A stretch of 64,000 bases of DNA. Origin: Acanthosepion esculentum. Taxonomy: Eukaryota; Mollusca; Cephalopoda; Sepiida; Sepiidae. Positions 1 to 10,223 of this stretch are shown in pieces; the first letter of the stretch is position 1; every line of letters starts with the position of its first letter. The stretch covers positions 965,501 through 1,029,500 of the forward strand of contig CAXIWW010000817.1 in the NCBI GenBank assembly GCA_964036315.1, written 5' to 3'. Below the pieces are notes generated by a model that saw only the letters and a list, made by a program, of their open reading frames with translations, was not told where the DNA came from and did not search any database. Made by a program: the position numbers and the translations under genes.

Positions 1-1522
1 GCACTGTGGTGCTGTTGGCACTTTTGCTATCAGCTGTTGGCACTTTTGCTATCAGCTGTTGGCACTTTTGCTATCAGCTGTGGTGCTGTTGGCACTTTTG
101 CTATCAACTGGTGTTGTTCGCAATTTTTTATATAAACATGTATTTTTATACTTTCATATTGTTTTTTTTTTAGTGGGGGTCACTATTTGCTCAGAGCTGG
201 GACCCATTGTGATCAGAAGCCTTGCTGTCAGATGTAGTTTATAGTCATACCTAGGACTAGTTGGCACTGTGGTGCTGTTGGCACTTTTGCTATCAGCTGT
301 TGGCACTTTTGCTATCAGCTTTTGGCACTTTTGCTATCAGCTGTTGGCACTTTTGCTATCAGCTGTTGGAACATTTGCTATCAACTGGTGTTGTTCGCAA
401 GCTTTTATATAAACATGTATTTTTATAATTTCATAGTGTTTTTTTTTAGTGGGGGTTCACTATTTGCTCGTAGCTGGGACCCTTTGTGATCAGAAGCCTT
501 GCTGTCAGATGTAGTTTATAGTCATACCTAGGACTAGTTTGCACTGTGGTGCTGTTGGCACTTTTTCTATCAGCTGTTGGCACTTTTGCTATCAGCTGTT
601 TGCACTTTTGCTATCAGCTGTTTGCACTTTTGCTATAAGCTGTTGGCACTTTTGCTATTAGCTGTGGTGCTGTTGTCACTTTTGCTATCAACTGCTGTTG
701 TTTGCAAGTTTTTATATAAACATGTATTTTTATACCTTCATATTGTTTTTTTTTTAGTGGGGTGTCACTATTTGCGAAAAGCTGGGAACCTTTGTTATCA
801 GAAGCTTTGCTGTCAGATGTAGTTTATAGTCATACCTAGGACTAGTTGGCACTGCGGTGCTGTTGGCACTTTTGCTATCAGCTGTTGGCACTTATGGTAT
901 CAGCTGTTGGCACTTTTGCTATCAGCTGTTGGCACTTTTGCTATCAGCTGTTGGCACTTTTGCTATCAACTGGTGTTGTTCGCAAGTTTTTATATAAATA
1001 TGTATTTTTATACTTTCATCGTGTTTTTTTTTAGTGGGGGGGGTCACTATTTGCTAATAGCTTGGACACTGTGATCAGAAGCCTTGCTGTCAGATGTAGT
1101 TAATAGTCATACCTAGGAATAGTTGGCACTGTGGTGCTGTTGGCACTTTTGCTATCAGCTGTTGGCACTTTTGCTATCAGCTTTTGGCACTTTTGCTATC
1201 AGCTCTGGTGCTGTTTGCACTTTTGCTATCAACTGGTGTTGTTCGCAATTTTTTATATAAACATGTTTTTTTATACTTTCAAAGTGTTTTTTGTTTTAAT
1301 GGGGAGTCACTATTTGCTCCTAGCTGTGACCCTTTGTGATCAGAAGCCTTGCTGTCAGATGTAGTTTATAGTCATACCTAAGACTAATTGACACTGTGGT
1401 GCTGTTGGCAGTTTTGCCATCAGCTGTTGAGACTTTTGCTATCAGCTGATGGCACTTGTGCTATCAGCTGTTGGCACTTTTGCTATCAGCTGTTGGCACT
1501 TTTGCTATCACCTGTTGGCTCT

Positions 1523-2128
1523 TTTGCTATCAGCTGTGGTGCTGTTGGCACTTTTGCTATCAACTGGTGTTGTTCGCAAGTTTTTATATAAATATGTATT
1601 TTTATACTTTCATAGTGTTTTTTTTTAGTGTGGGGTCACTATTTGCTCATAGCTGGGACCCTTTGTGATCAGAAGCCTTGCTGTCAGATGTAGTTTATAG
1701 TCATACCTAGGACTAGTTGGCACTGTGGTGCTGTTGGCACTTTTGCTATCAGCTGTTGGCACTTTTGCTATCAGCTGTTGGCACTTTTGCTATCAGCTGT
1801 GGCACGTTTGCTATAAGCTTTTGGCACTTTTGCTATCAGCTGTTGGCACTCTTGCTATCAGCTTTTGGCAATTTTGCTATCAGCTGTGGTGCTGTTTGCA
1901 CTTTTGCTATCAACTGGTGTTGTTCGCAAATTTTTATATAAACATGTATTTTTATACTTTCATAGTGTTTTTTTTAGTGGGGGGTCACTATTTGCTCATA
2001 GCTGGGACCCTTTGTGATCAGAAGCCTTGCTGTCAGATGTAGTTTATAGTCATACCTAGGACTAGTTGGCACTGTGGTGCTGTTGGCACTTTTGCTATCA
2101 GCTGTTGGCACTTTTGCTATCAGCTGTT
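1523..2128 (+). repeat. Satellite A two-unit duplication, copy 1
   Basis: This stretch recurs at 2179-2784, an offset of 656 bp, and I found no difference along about 606 bp. Both copies carry the diagnostic variant GTGTGGGGTCAC in the first tail, the shortened 22-mer with GTGGCACGTTTGC, and the CAATTTTGC variant before the second tail. It is a recent two-unit tandem duplication inside the satellite. Confidence 0.9.
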
Positions 2129-2178
2129 AGCACTTTTGCTATCAGCTGTTGGCACTTTTGCTATCAGCTGCTGGCACG

Positions 2179-2784
2179 TTTGCTATCAGCTGTGGTGCTG
2201 TTGGCACTTTTGCTATCAACTGGTGTTGTTCGCAAGTTTTTATATAAATATGTATTTTTATACTTTCATAGTGTTTTTTTTTAGTGTGGGGTCACTATTT
2301 GCTCATAGCTGGGACCCTTTGTGATCAGAAGCCTTGCTGTCAGATGTAGTTTATAGTCATACCTAGGACTAGTTGGCACTGTGGTGCTGTTGGCACTTTT
2401 GCTATCAGCTGTTGGCACTTTTGCTATCAGCTGTTGGCACTTTTGCTATCAGCTGTGGCACGTTTGCTATAAGCTTTTGGCACTTTTGCTATCAGCTGTT
2501 GGCACTCTTGCTATCAGCTTTTGGCAATTTTGCTATCAGCTGTGGTGCTGTTTGCACTTTTGCTATCAACTGGTGTTGTTCGCAAATTTTTATATAAACA
2601 TGTATTTTTATACTTTCATAGTGTTTTTTTTAGTGGGGGGTCACTATTTGCTCATAGCTGGGACCCTTTGTGATCAGAAGCCTTGCTGTCAGATGTAGTT
2701 TATAGTCATACCTAGGACTAGTTGGCACTGTGGTGCTGTTGGCACTTTTGCTATCAGCTGTTGGCACTTTTGCTATCAGCTGTT
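2179..2784 (+). repeat. Satellite A two-unit duplication, copy 2
   Basis: Second copy of the 656-bp-offset duplication that starts at 1523. The copies separate on the left at the GGCACG/GGCTCT difference just before the start. On the right they separate where copy 1 has GTTAGCAC and copy 2 keeps GTTGGCAC. Confidence 0.9.
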
Positions 2785-3059
2785 GGCACTTTTGCTATCA
2801 GCTGTTGGCACTTTTGCTATTAGCTTTGGCACTTTTGGTATCAACTGTTGTCACTTTTGCTATCAGCTGTTGGCATTTTGCTATCAGCTGTTGGAACTTT
2901 TGCTATCAACTGGTGTTGTTCGCAAGCTTTTATATAAACATGTATTTTTATAATTTCATAGTGTGTTTTTTTTAGTGGGGGTTCACTATTTGCTCGTAGC
3001 TGGGACCCTTTGTGATCAGAAGCCTTGCTGTCAGATGTAGTTTAAAGTCATGCCTAGGA

Positions 3060-3964
3060 TCGTAAAAAATTTTGTAATTATGGATAAGTTAAGAAATTCC
3101 CGACAAATGGACAGCAATATTTTGTGGATTCGATAAAAAGGAAAAATTAGAAATGCAGTCTTATAGTAAACACTGGAATTCGGACGCTGTAAATTGTCAG
3201 ACGACATACCGCGCACATGGTGAAAGCTGTACTATTTAATATCTGACCAAATGAAAAATCCCTGTAAACATAGGCCAACCAAATAATTGCACACAATTTG
3301 ATACCCATTTTGAAAATATTTCTTTTACTGGAAAAAGTTATAAACAAGTGAAATATGACTGGTTTTCCCAGTTTAGGGCCGCATGACAATTTCCTCAAAT
3401 GAGCTAACACTAGTCCCCATACCGTTGAATTTCGCCTCGACTCTATTCAAGGTGTCGAAAAACTTTTGTAATTATGGATAAGGTAAGAAATTTGCGACAA
3501 TTGGACACCAATATTTTGTGGATTCGATAAAAAGGAAAAATTAGAAATGCAGTCTTATTGTGCGGACTGGAATTCGGACGCTGTAAATAGTCAGACGACA
3601 TACCGCGCACATGATGAAAGTTGTACTTGTTACTATGTGACCAAATGAAAAATCCCTGTAAACATAGACAAATCAAATAATTGCACACAAATTGATAAGC
3701 ATTTTTAAAATATTTCTTTTAATGGAAAAAAGTTATAAAGAACTGAAATATGACTGATTTCCCAGTTGAGGGCCGCATGAAAATTTCCGCAAATGAGCTA
3801 ACACAAGTCCCCATATCGCTGAATTTCGCCTCGACTCTTATCAAGGTGTAGAAAAAACATTTGGTATTATGCATAAGTCAAAAAATTCCCGACATTTTGA
3901 CACCAATATTTTGTGAATTCGATAAAAAGAAAAATTAGAAATGCAGTCTTATTGTGCACACTGG
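3060..3964 (+). repeat. Element B, forward, about 2.3 tandem copies of a ~394-bp unit
   Basis: Unlike its neighbours, this stretch has no short internal period. It contains head-to-tail copies of a unit that begins TCG-AAAAA and continues through ATTATGGATAAG, ATATTTTGTGGATTCGATAA, CAGACGACATACCGCGCAC, a run of AT-rich sequence, GGGCCGCATGA and TTTCGCCTCGACTCT. Copies start at 3060, 3455 and 3849, so the period is 394-395 bp. The third copy is cut after about 116 bp at CACTGGAAT, where satellite C starts with a 3-base overlap (AAT). Copies differ by scattered substitutions and are clearly older than the duplications in A, D and E. Short open frames here (for example 87 codons on the reverse strand at 3147-3410) show nothing I recognise. 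B may be a longer-period satellite or a remnant of a dispersed element; I cannot decide from sequence alone. Confidence 0.93.
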
Positions 3965-6298
3965 AATCTCAGGCTGCTACAAAACGGCATTTCCTGGCTC
4001 TTTTGTGAAACCTGCCTTACAAGCAATCTCAGGCTGATACAAGCCCACACCTGCTGGCTCTTCTGTGAAAACTGCGCTAAAATCAATCTCAGGTTGCTAA
4101 AAATCGACATCTCCTGACTGTTTTGTGACAACTGCCTTACAATCAATCTCAGGCTGCAGCAAGCTAATTCTCCTGGCTTTTTGTGCCATTTGCCTTACAA
4201 GCAATCCCACGCTGCTACGAGCCCATTTCTCCTGGCTTTTTGTGACAATTGCCTTACAACGAATCTCAGGCTGCAGCAAGCCCAATTCTCCTGGCTCATT
4301 TTGTGAAAACAGCCTTACAAGCAATCTCAGGCTGCTACAATCCGAATACGTCTGGCTCTTTTGTGACACCTGCCTTACAAGCAATCTCAGCTACGAGCCC
4401 ATTTCTCCTGGCTTTTTGTGGAAAGTGCCTTACACGCAATCTTAGGATTCTACGAGCCGGTTCTCCTGGGAGATTTGTGAAAATTGCCTTACAAGCAATC
4501 TCATTCTTCTACAAGCCTACACCTGCTGGCACTTTTAGGACAACTGCATTACAAGCAATATCAGGCTGCTAAAAAATCGATCTCCTGGCTCTTTCGTGAC
4601 AAATGCCTTACAAGCAATCTCAGGCTGCAGCAAGCCCAATGTTCCTGGCTTTTTTGCCAATTGCCTTACAAAATAATCCCAGGCTGCTACGAGCCGATTT
4701 CTCAAGCCTCTTTTGTGGCGACTACCTTACAAGCAATCTCAGGCTGCTACAAGACGAATTCTACTGGCTCTTTTGTGACAACTTACTTCCAAGCAATCTC
4801 AGGCTGCTACGAGCCGACTACGCCTGGATCTTCTATGACAAATGCCTTACAAGCAATCTACGGCTGCAACAAATCGATCTCGTGGCTCTTTCGTGACAAC
4901 TACCTTACAAGAAATCTCAGGCTACTACAAGCAGACTACGCCTTTCTCTTTTGTGGCAACTGCCTTACAAGCAATCTCAGGCTGCAGCAAGCCCAATTAT
5001 CCTGGCTTTTTTGCCAATTGCCTTACAAGTAATCCCAGGCTGCTACGAGCGTATTTCACCTGGCTCTTTTGTGGCAACTGCCTTACAAGTAATCTCAGGC
5101 CTGTACAAGACGAATTCTCCTGGATCTTTTGTGAGAACTGCCTTACAAGCAATCTCAGTATGCTACGGGCCGACTACGCCTGGCTCTTCTAGGACAAGTG
5201 GCTTACAAGCAAACTCAGGCTGCTACAAGCCGATTTTTTCTGGCTCTATTTTGGCAACTGCCTTACAAGCAATTTCAGGCTGCTACGAGCCGACTTCTCT
5301 TAGTTCGTTTGTGAAAACTGTTTTACAAGCCATCTCAGGCTGCAGCAATCCCAACTCTTTTGGCTTTTTGGGCCAATTGGCTTACAAGCAATCCCAGGCA
5401 CCTACGAGCCGATTTCTCCTGGCTCTTTTGTGGCAACTGTCTTACAAGCAAACTCAGGCTGCTACAAGCCGAATTCTCTTGGCGCTTTTGTGAAAACTGC
5501 CTTACAAGTAATGTCAGACTGATACAAAACGACATCTCCGGTCTCTTTTGTGAAAACTGCAGTACAAGCAATCTCAGGCAGCAGCAATCCCAATTCTCCT
5601 GGCTTTTTGTGCCAATTGCCTTACAAGCAATCCCAGGCGACCACGAGCCGATTTCTCCTGGCTCTTTTGTGGCAACTGCCTTACAAGCAATCTCAGGCTG
5701 CTACAAGCCGAATTCTCCTGGCTCTCTTGAGACAACTGCTTTACAAGCAAAATCAGGATGCTACGAGCCGGCTTCTCATGGCTCTTTTGTGAAAACTGCC
5801 TTACAAGCAATCTCAGGCTGCTACAAACCCACATCTCCTGTCTCTTTTGTGAAAACTGCCTTACAAGCAATCTCAGCCTGTAACAAGATGAATACGCCTG
5901 TCTCTTTTGTGAAACTGCCTTGCAAGCAATCTTAGGCCGCTACAAATTGACATCTACTGTCTCTTTTTTGCGAACTGTCTTACAAGCAATATCAGGCTGC
6001 CGCTAGGCCAATTACCTTTTGTGCCAATTACTTTAAAAAGCAATCCCAGGCGGCTACGTGACGATTTCTCCTGGCTGTTTTGTGGTAACTGCCTTACAAT
6101 CCATCCCAGGCTGATACATGCCGAATTCACCTATTTCTATTGTGACAACTGCCTTACAAGCAATCTCAGGCTGCAGCAATCCCAATTCCCCTAGCATTTT
6201 GTGCCAATTGCCTTACAAGCAATCCCAGGCGATTTCGCCTGGCTCATTTGTGGGAACTGCTTTGCAAGCAATCTCAGGCTGCTGCAAGCCGAATTCTC
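3965..6298 (+). repeat. Satellite C, array 1 (60-bp monomer)
   Basis: About 39 tandem copies of a 60-bp monomer with landmarks CTCCTGGCTCTTTTGTG, ACTGCCTTACAAGCAATC and TCAGGCTGCTACAAGCCGA. Monomers fall into sub-types. One type has GCAGCAAGCCCAATTCTCC then TTTTTGTGCCAATTGCC and recurs at irregular multiples of 60 bp (around 4665, 5024, 5620, 6210), suggesting a loose higher-order repeat. Because 60 is a multiple of three and the consensus lacks stops, all three forward frames and one reverse frame stay open for long stretches, each giving a different 20-residue peptide repeat. I take these as by-products, not genes. The array ends inside a monomer at GCCGAATTCTC, where a reversed B fragment begins. 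Confidence 0.96.
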
Positions 6299-6376
6299 GA
6301 TTAGAGTCGATTCGAAATTCAACGGTATTGGGACTTGTGTTAGCTCATTTGCGGAAATTGTCATGCGGCCCTAAAC
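6299..6376 (-). repeat. Element B fragment, reversed, 78 bp
   Basis: The segment from GATTAGAGTCGATTCG to GCGGCCCTAAAC is the reverse complement of element B positions 3371-3449, with a few substitutions. It separates satellite C from satellite D. On the right it stops at CCCTAAAC, where the B unit would continue TGGGAAA, and satellite D starts with GGTCC. Confidence 0.9.
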
Positions 6377-6767
6377 GGTCCACATTTGAGCGTCTTTGTA
6401 GATTCCGTCCAGCAGCATGGACCTGTTGGCTTCCGGTCCATATTTGAGCGTCTTGTGTAAGATGATACACTACGTCCAGCAGCCCTGTTTCTGATCTCTT
6501 GGTTTCTGGTGCATATTTGAGCGTCTAATATAAAAAGATAAACTACGTCCAGCAACATGGACTCTGATCTGTTGGTTTCCGGTCCATATTTGAGCCACTA
6601 ATCTAAGATTATAGATTACGTCCAGCAGCATGGCCTCTGATCTGTTGGCTTCCGGTCCATATTTGAGCGTCTTGTGTAAGATAATGCACTAATCCACCAG
6701 CCATGGTTCTGATCTGGTGTTTTCTGGTGCATATTTGAGCGTCTAATGTAAAAAGATAAACTACATC

Positions 6768-8007
6768 CAGCAGCATGGCCTCTGACCTGTTGGCTTCCGG
6801 TCCATATTTGAGCCTCTTGTGTAAGATGATACACTACGTCCAGCAGCCATGATTCTGATCTGTTGGATTCTGGTGCATATTTGAGCGTCTAATGTAAAAT
6901 GATAAACTACGACCAGCAGCATGGCCTCTGATCTGTTGGTTTCCGGTCCATATTTGAGCCCCTAATGTAAGATATTACATGACGTCCAGCAACATGGCCT
7001 CTGACCTTTTGTCGTCCGGTCCATATTTGAGCGTCTTGTGTAAGATGATACACTAAGTCCACTAGCCATGCTTCTGATCTGTTGGTTTCTGGTGCATATT
7101 TGAGCGTCTAAATTAAGATTTTAGATTCCGTCCAGCAGCATGGCCTCTGACCTGTTGGCTTCCGGTCCATATTTGAGCGTCTTGTGTAAGATGATACACT
7201 ACGTCCAGCAGCCATGATTCAGTTCTCTTGGTTTCTGGTGCATATTTGAAAGTCTAATGTAAAATTAAACTACGTCCAGCAGCATGGCCTCAGATCTGTT
7301 GGTTCACGGTCCATATTTGAGCGTCTAATGTAAGATTTTAGACTACGTACAGCAGAATGGCCTCTGACCTGTTGGCTTCTTGTCCTTATTTGAGCGACAT
7401 GCGTAAGATGATACACTACGTCCAGCAGCCCTGTTTCTGATCTCTTGGTTTCTGGTGCATATTTGAGCGTCTAATGTAAAAAGATAAACTACGTCAAGCA
7501 GCATGAACTCAGATCTGTTGTTTTCTGGTCCATATTTGCGCGTCTAATGTAAGATTTTAGACTACGTCCAGCAGCATGGACTCTGAACTGTTTCCTTCCG
7601 GTTCATATTTGAGCGTCTTGTGTAAGATGATACACTACGTCCAGCAGCCATGATTCTGATCTCTTGGTTTATGATGCATATTTGAGCGTCTAATGTATAA
7701 AGATAAACTACGTCCAGAAGCATGGCCTCTGATCTGTTGGTTTCCGGTCCATATTTGAGCGTCTAATGTAAGATTTTAGACTACGTCCAGCAGCATGGCC
7801 TCTGACCTGTTGGCTTCCGGTCCATATTTGAGCGTCTTGTGTAAGATGATACACTACGTCCAGCAGCAATGATTCTGCTCTGTTGGTTTCTGGTGCATAT
7901 TTTGAGCGTCTAATGTAAAAAGTTAATCTACGTCCAGCAGCATGGCCTCTGATCTGTAGGTTTCCGGTCAATATTTGAGCGTCTAATGTAAGATTTTAGA
8001 CTACGTC
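6768..8007 (+). repeat. Satellite D 17-monomer duplication, copy 1
   Basis: This block recurs immediately downstream (8008-9250) at an offset of 1,240-1,241 bp, which is 17 times 73. Shared private variants include GAGCCTCTTGTG, GAGCCCCTAATG, CTTTTGTCGTCCGG, CACTAAGTCCACTAGCC, TTGTCCTTATTTGAGCGACA and GTTTCCTTCCGG. Only a handful of differences are visible: AGCAACATGG/AGCAGCATGG, TTCACGG/TTCCCGG, and a one-base length change near 7265/8505. Confidence 0.92.
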
Positions 8008-9250
8008 CAGCAGCATGGCCTCTGACCTGTTGGCTTCCGGTCCATATTTGAGCCTCTTGTGTAAGATGATACACTACGTCCAGCAGCCATGATTCTGATC
8101 TGTTGGATTCTGGTGCATATTTGAGCGTCTAATGTAAAATGATAAACTACGACCAGCAGCATGGCCTCTGATCTGTTGGTTTCCGGTCCATATTTGAGCC
8201 CCTAATGTAAGATATTACATGACGTCCAGCAGCATGGCCTCTGACCTTTTGTCGTCCGGTCCATATTTGAGCGTCTTGTGTAAGATGATACACTAAGTCC
8301 ACTAGCCATGCTTCTGATCTGTTGGTTTCTGGTGCATATTTGAGCGTCTAAATTAAGATTTTAGATTCCGTCCAGCAGCATGGCCTCTGACCTGTTGGCT
8401 TCCGGTCCATATTTGAGCGTCTTGTGTAAGATGATACACTACGTCCAGCAGCCATGATTCAGTTCTCTTGGTTTCTGGTGCATATTTGAAAGTCTAATGT
8501 AAAAAGTAAACTACGTCCAGCAGCATGGCCTCAGATCTGTTGGTTCCCGGTCCATATTTGAGCGTCTAATGTAAGATTTTAGACTACGTACAGCAGAATG
8601 GCCTCTGACCTGTTGGCTTCTTGTCCTTATTTGAGCGACATGCGTAAGATGATACACTACGTCCAGCAGCCCTGTTTCTGATCTCTTGGTTTCTGGTGCA
8701 TATTTGAGCGTCTAATGTAAAAAGATAAACTACGTCAAGCAGCATGAACTCAGATCTGTTGTTTTCTGGTCCATATTTGCGCGTCTAATGTAAGATTTTA
8801 GACTACGTCCAGCAGCATGGACTCTGAACTGTTTCCTTCCGGTTCATATTTGAGCGTCTTGTGTAAGATGATACACTACGTCCAGCAGCCATGATTCTGA
8901 TCTCTTGGTTTATGATGCATATTTGAGCGTCTAATGTATAAAGATAAACTACGTCCAGAAGCATGGCCTCTGATCTGTTGGTTTCCGGTCCATATTTGAG
9001 CGTCTAATGTAAGATTTTAGACTACGTCCAGCAGCATGGCCTCTGACCTGTTGGCTTCCGGTCCATATTTGAGCGTCTTGTGTAAGATGATACACTACGT
9101 CCAGCAGCAATGATTCTGCTCTGTTGGTTTCTGGTGCATATTTTGAGCGTCTAATGTAAAAAGTTAATCTACGTCCAGCAGCATGGCCTCTGATCTGTAG
9201 GTTTCCGGTCAATATTTGAGCGTCTAATGTAAGATTTTAGACTACGTCCA
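8008..9250 (+). repeat. Satellite D 17-monomer duplication, copy 2
   Basis: Second copy of the block starting at 6768. The 264 bases at 7708-7971 and 8949-9212 appear identical in both copies. After about 9296 the array continues with monomers that are not part of the duplication (for example CTGTCGGTTTCTGTACAT). Confidence 0.9.
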
Positions 9251-9858
9251 GCAGCATGGCCTCTGACCTGTTGGCTTCCGGTCCATATTTGAGCGTCTTG
9301 TGTAAGATGATACACTACGTCCAGCAGACATGATTCTGATCTGTCGGTTTCTGTACATATTTGAGCGTCTAATGTAAATAGATAAACTACGTCCAGCAGC
9401 ATGGCCTCTGATCTGTTGGTTTCCCGTCCATATTTGAGCGTCTAATGTAAGATTTTAGAATACGTCCAGCAGCATGGCATCTTACCTGTTGGCTTCCGGT
9501 CCATATTTGAGCGACTTGTGTAAGATGATACACTACGACCAGCAGCCCTGTTTCTGATCACTTGGTTTCTGGTGCATATTTGAGCGTCTAATGTAAAAAG
9601 ATAAACTACGTCCAGCAGCATGGCCTCTGACCTGTTGGCTTCCGGTCCATATTTGAGCGTCTTGTGCAAGATGATACACTACGTCCAGCAGCCATGATTC
9701 TGATCTGTTGGTTCCTGGTGCATATTTGAGCGTCTGATGTAAAAAGATAAACTACGTCAAACAGCATGGCCTCTGATCTGTTGGTTTCCGGTCCATATTT
9801 GATCGTCTAATGTAAGATTTTAGAATACGTCCAGCAGCATGGCCTCTGATCTGTTGGT

Positions 9859-10223
9859 GTCCAATTGTCGGGAATTACTTACCTTATCCATAATTACAAA
9901 AGTTTTTTCGACACATTGAATAGAGTCGAGGCGAAATTCAACGGTATGGGGACTTGTGTTAGCTCATTTGCGGAAATTGTCATGCGGCCCTAAACTGGGA
10001 AATCAGTCATATTTCACTTGTTTATAACTTTTTTCCAGTAAAAGTAATATTTTCAAAATGGGTATCAAATTGTGTGCAATATTTTGATTTGTCTATGTTT
10101 ACAGGGATTTTTCATTTGCTCAGATAGTAAAAAGTACAGCTTTCACCGTGTGCGCGGTATGTCGTCTGACAATTTACAGCGTCCGAATTCCAGTGTGCAC
10201 AATAAGACTGCTTTTCTAATTTT
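9859..10223 (-). repeat. Element B, reversed, about 365 bp and circularly permuted
   Basis: The segment reads as the reverse complement of element B. It starts about 49 bp into a unit (GTCCAATTGTCGGG), runs back through the unit start (TTTTTTCGACAC), then continues through TTTCGCCTCGACTCT in reverse, GCGGCCCTAAACTGGGAA, CGCGGTATGTCGTCTGAC and ends near TTTCTAATTTTC. It therefore crosses a unit boundary, which fits excision from a tandem B array rather than a unit with fixed ends. It lies between satellites D and C. Together with the forward B copies at 3060-3964 it forms an inverted pair flanking the C1-D segment. Confidence 0.92.

Larger units (their letters stand above)
1..3059 (+). repeat. 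Satellite A, left array (22-bp minisatellite with ~160-bp tails)
   Basis: The array is built from a 22-bp monomer with core TTGGCACTTTTGCTATCAG followed by CTG. Runs of it are interrupted by a conserved tail of about 155-160 bp. The tail starts near CAACTGGTGTTGTTCGCAAG, passes through TATATAAACATG, a T-tract and a G-tract, and ends at CATACCTAGGACTAG. Tail ends (CCTAGG or a variant) lie at about 250, 527, 835, 1112, 1377, 1706, 2055, 2362, 2711 and 3053, giving ten units of 265-349 bp. The array is already running at base 1, so it extends outside the window. The monomer is about 45% G+C and has no stop codon in any forward frame, which explains the short leucine/cysteine-rich open frames here. 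I see no gene. The last unit ends exactly at the tail/22-mer border, where element B begins. Confidence 0.97.
6377..9858 (+). repeat. Satellite D (73-bp monomer, trimeric higher-order repeat)
   Basis: About 47-48 tandem copies of a 73-bp monomer with landmarks GGTCCATATTTGAGCGTCTA, ACTACGTCCAGCAGCATGG and CTCTGATCTGTTGG. The period was counted directly: GG of GGTCC or GGTGC falls at 7746, 7819 and 7892. Three monomer classes mostly alternate. One has GTAAGATTTTAGACTACG, one has CTTGTGTAAGATGATACAC with AGCCATGATTCTG, and one starts GGTGC with GTAAAAAGATAAACTACG. The trimer is about 219 bp. The forward strand has no long open frame; the reverse strand has only short ones. On the right the array overlaps reversed element B by TTGGT at 9854-9858. 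I see no gene. Confidence 0.96.

Noticed and set aside
1..3059. Telomeric repeat or CENP-B box in satellite A
   Set aside because: No TTAGGG-type short telomere motif and no CENP-B-box-like TTCG...CGGG pattern was seen in the monomer or tail.
3147..3410. 87-codon reverse open frame in element B
   Set aside because: The frame is not kept in the second or third B copy, and the peptide shows no recognisable family.
3060..10223. Composite transposon with B as terminal inverted repeats around C1-D
   Set aside because: The outer B copies are of different length and phase, B lacks matching ends, there is no target duplication and no transposase. The inverted arrangement is recorded as a finding only.
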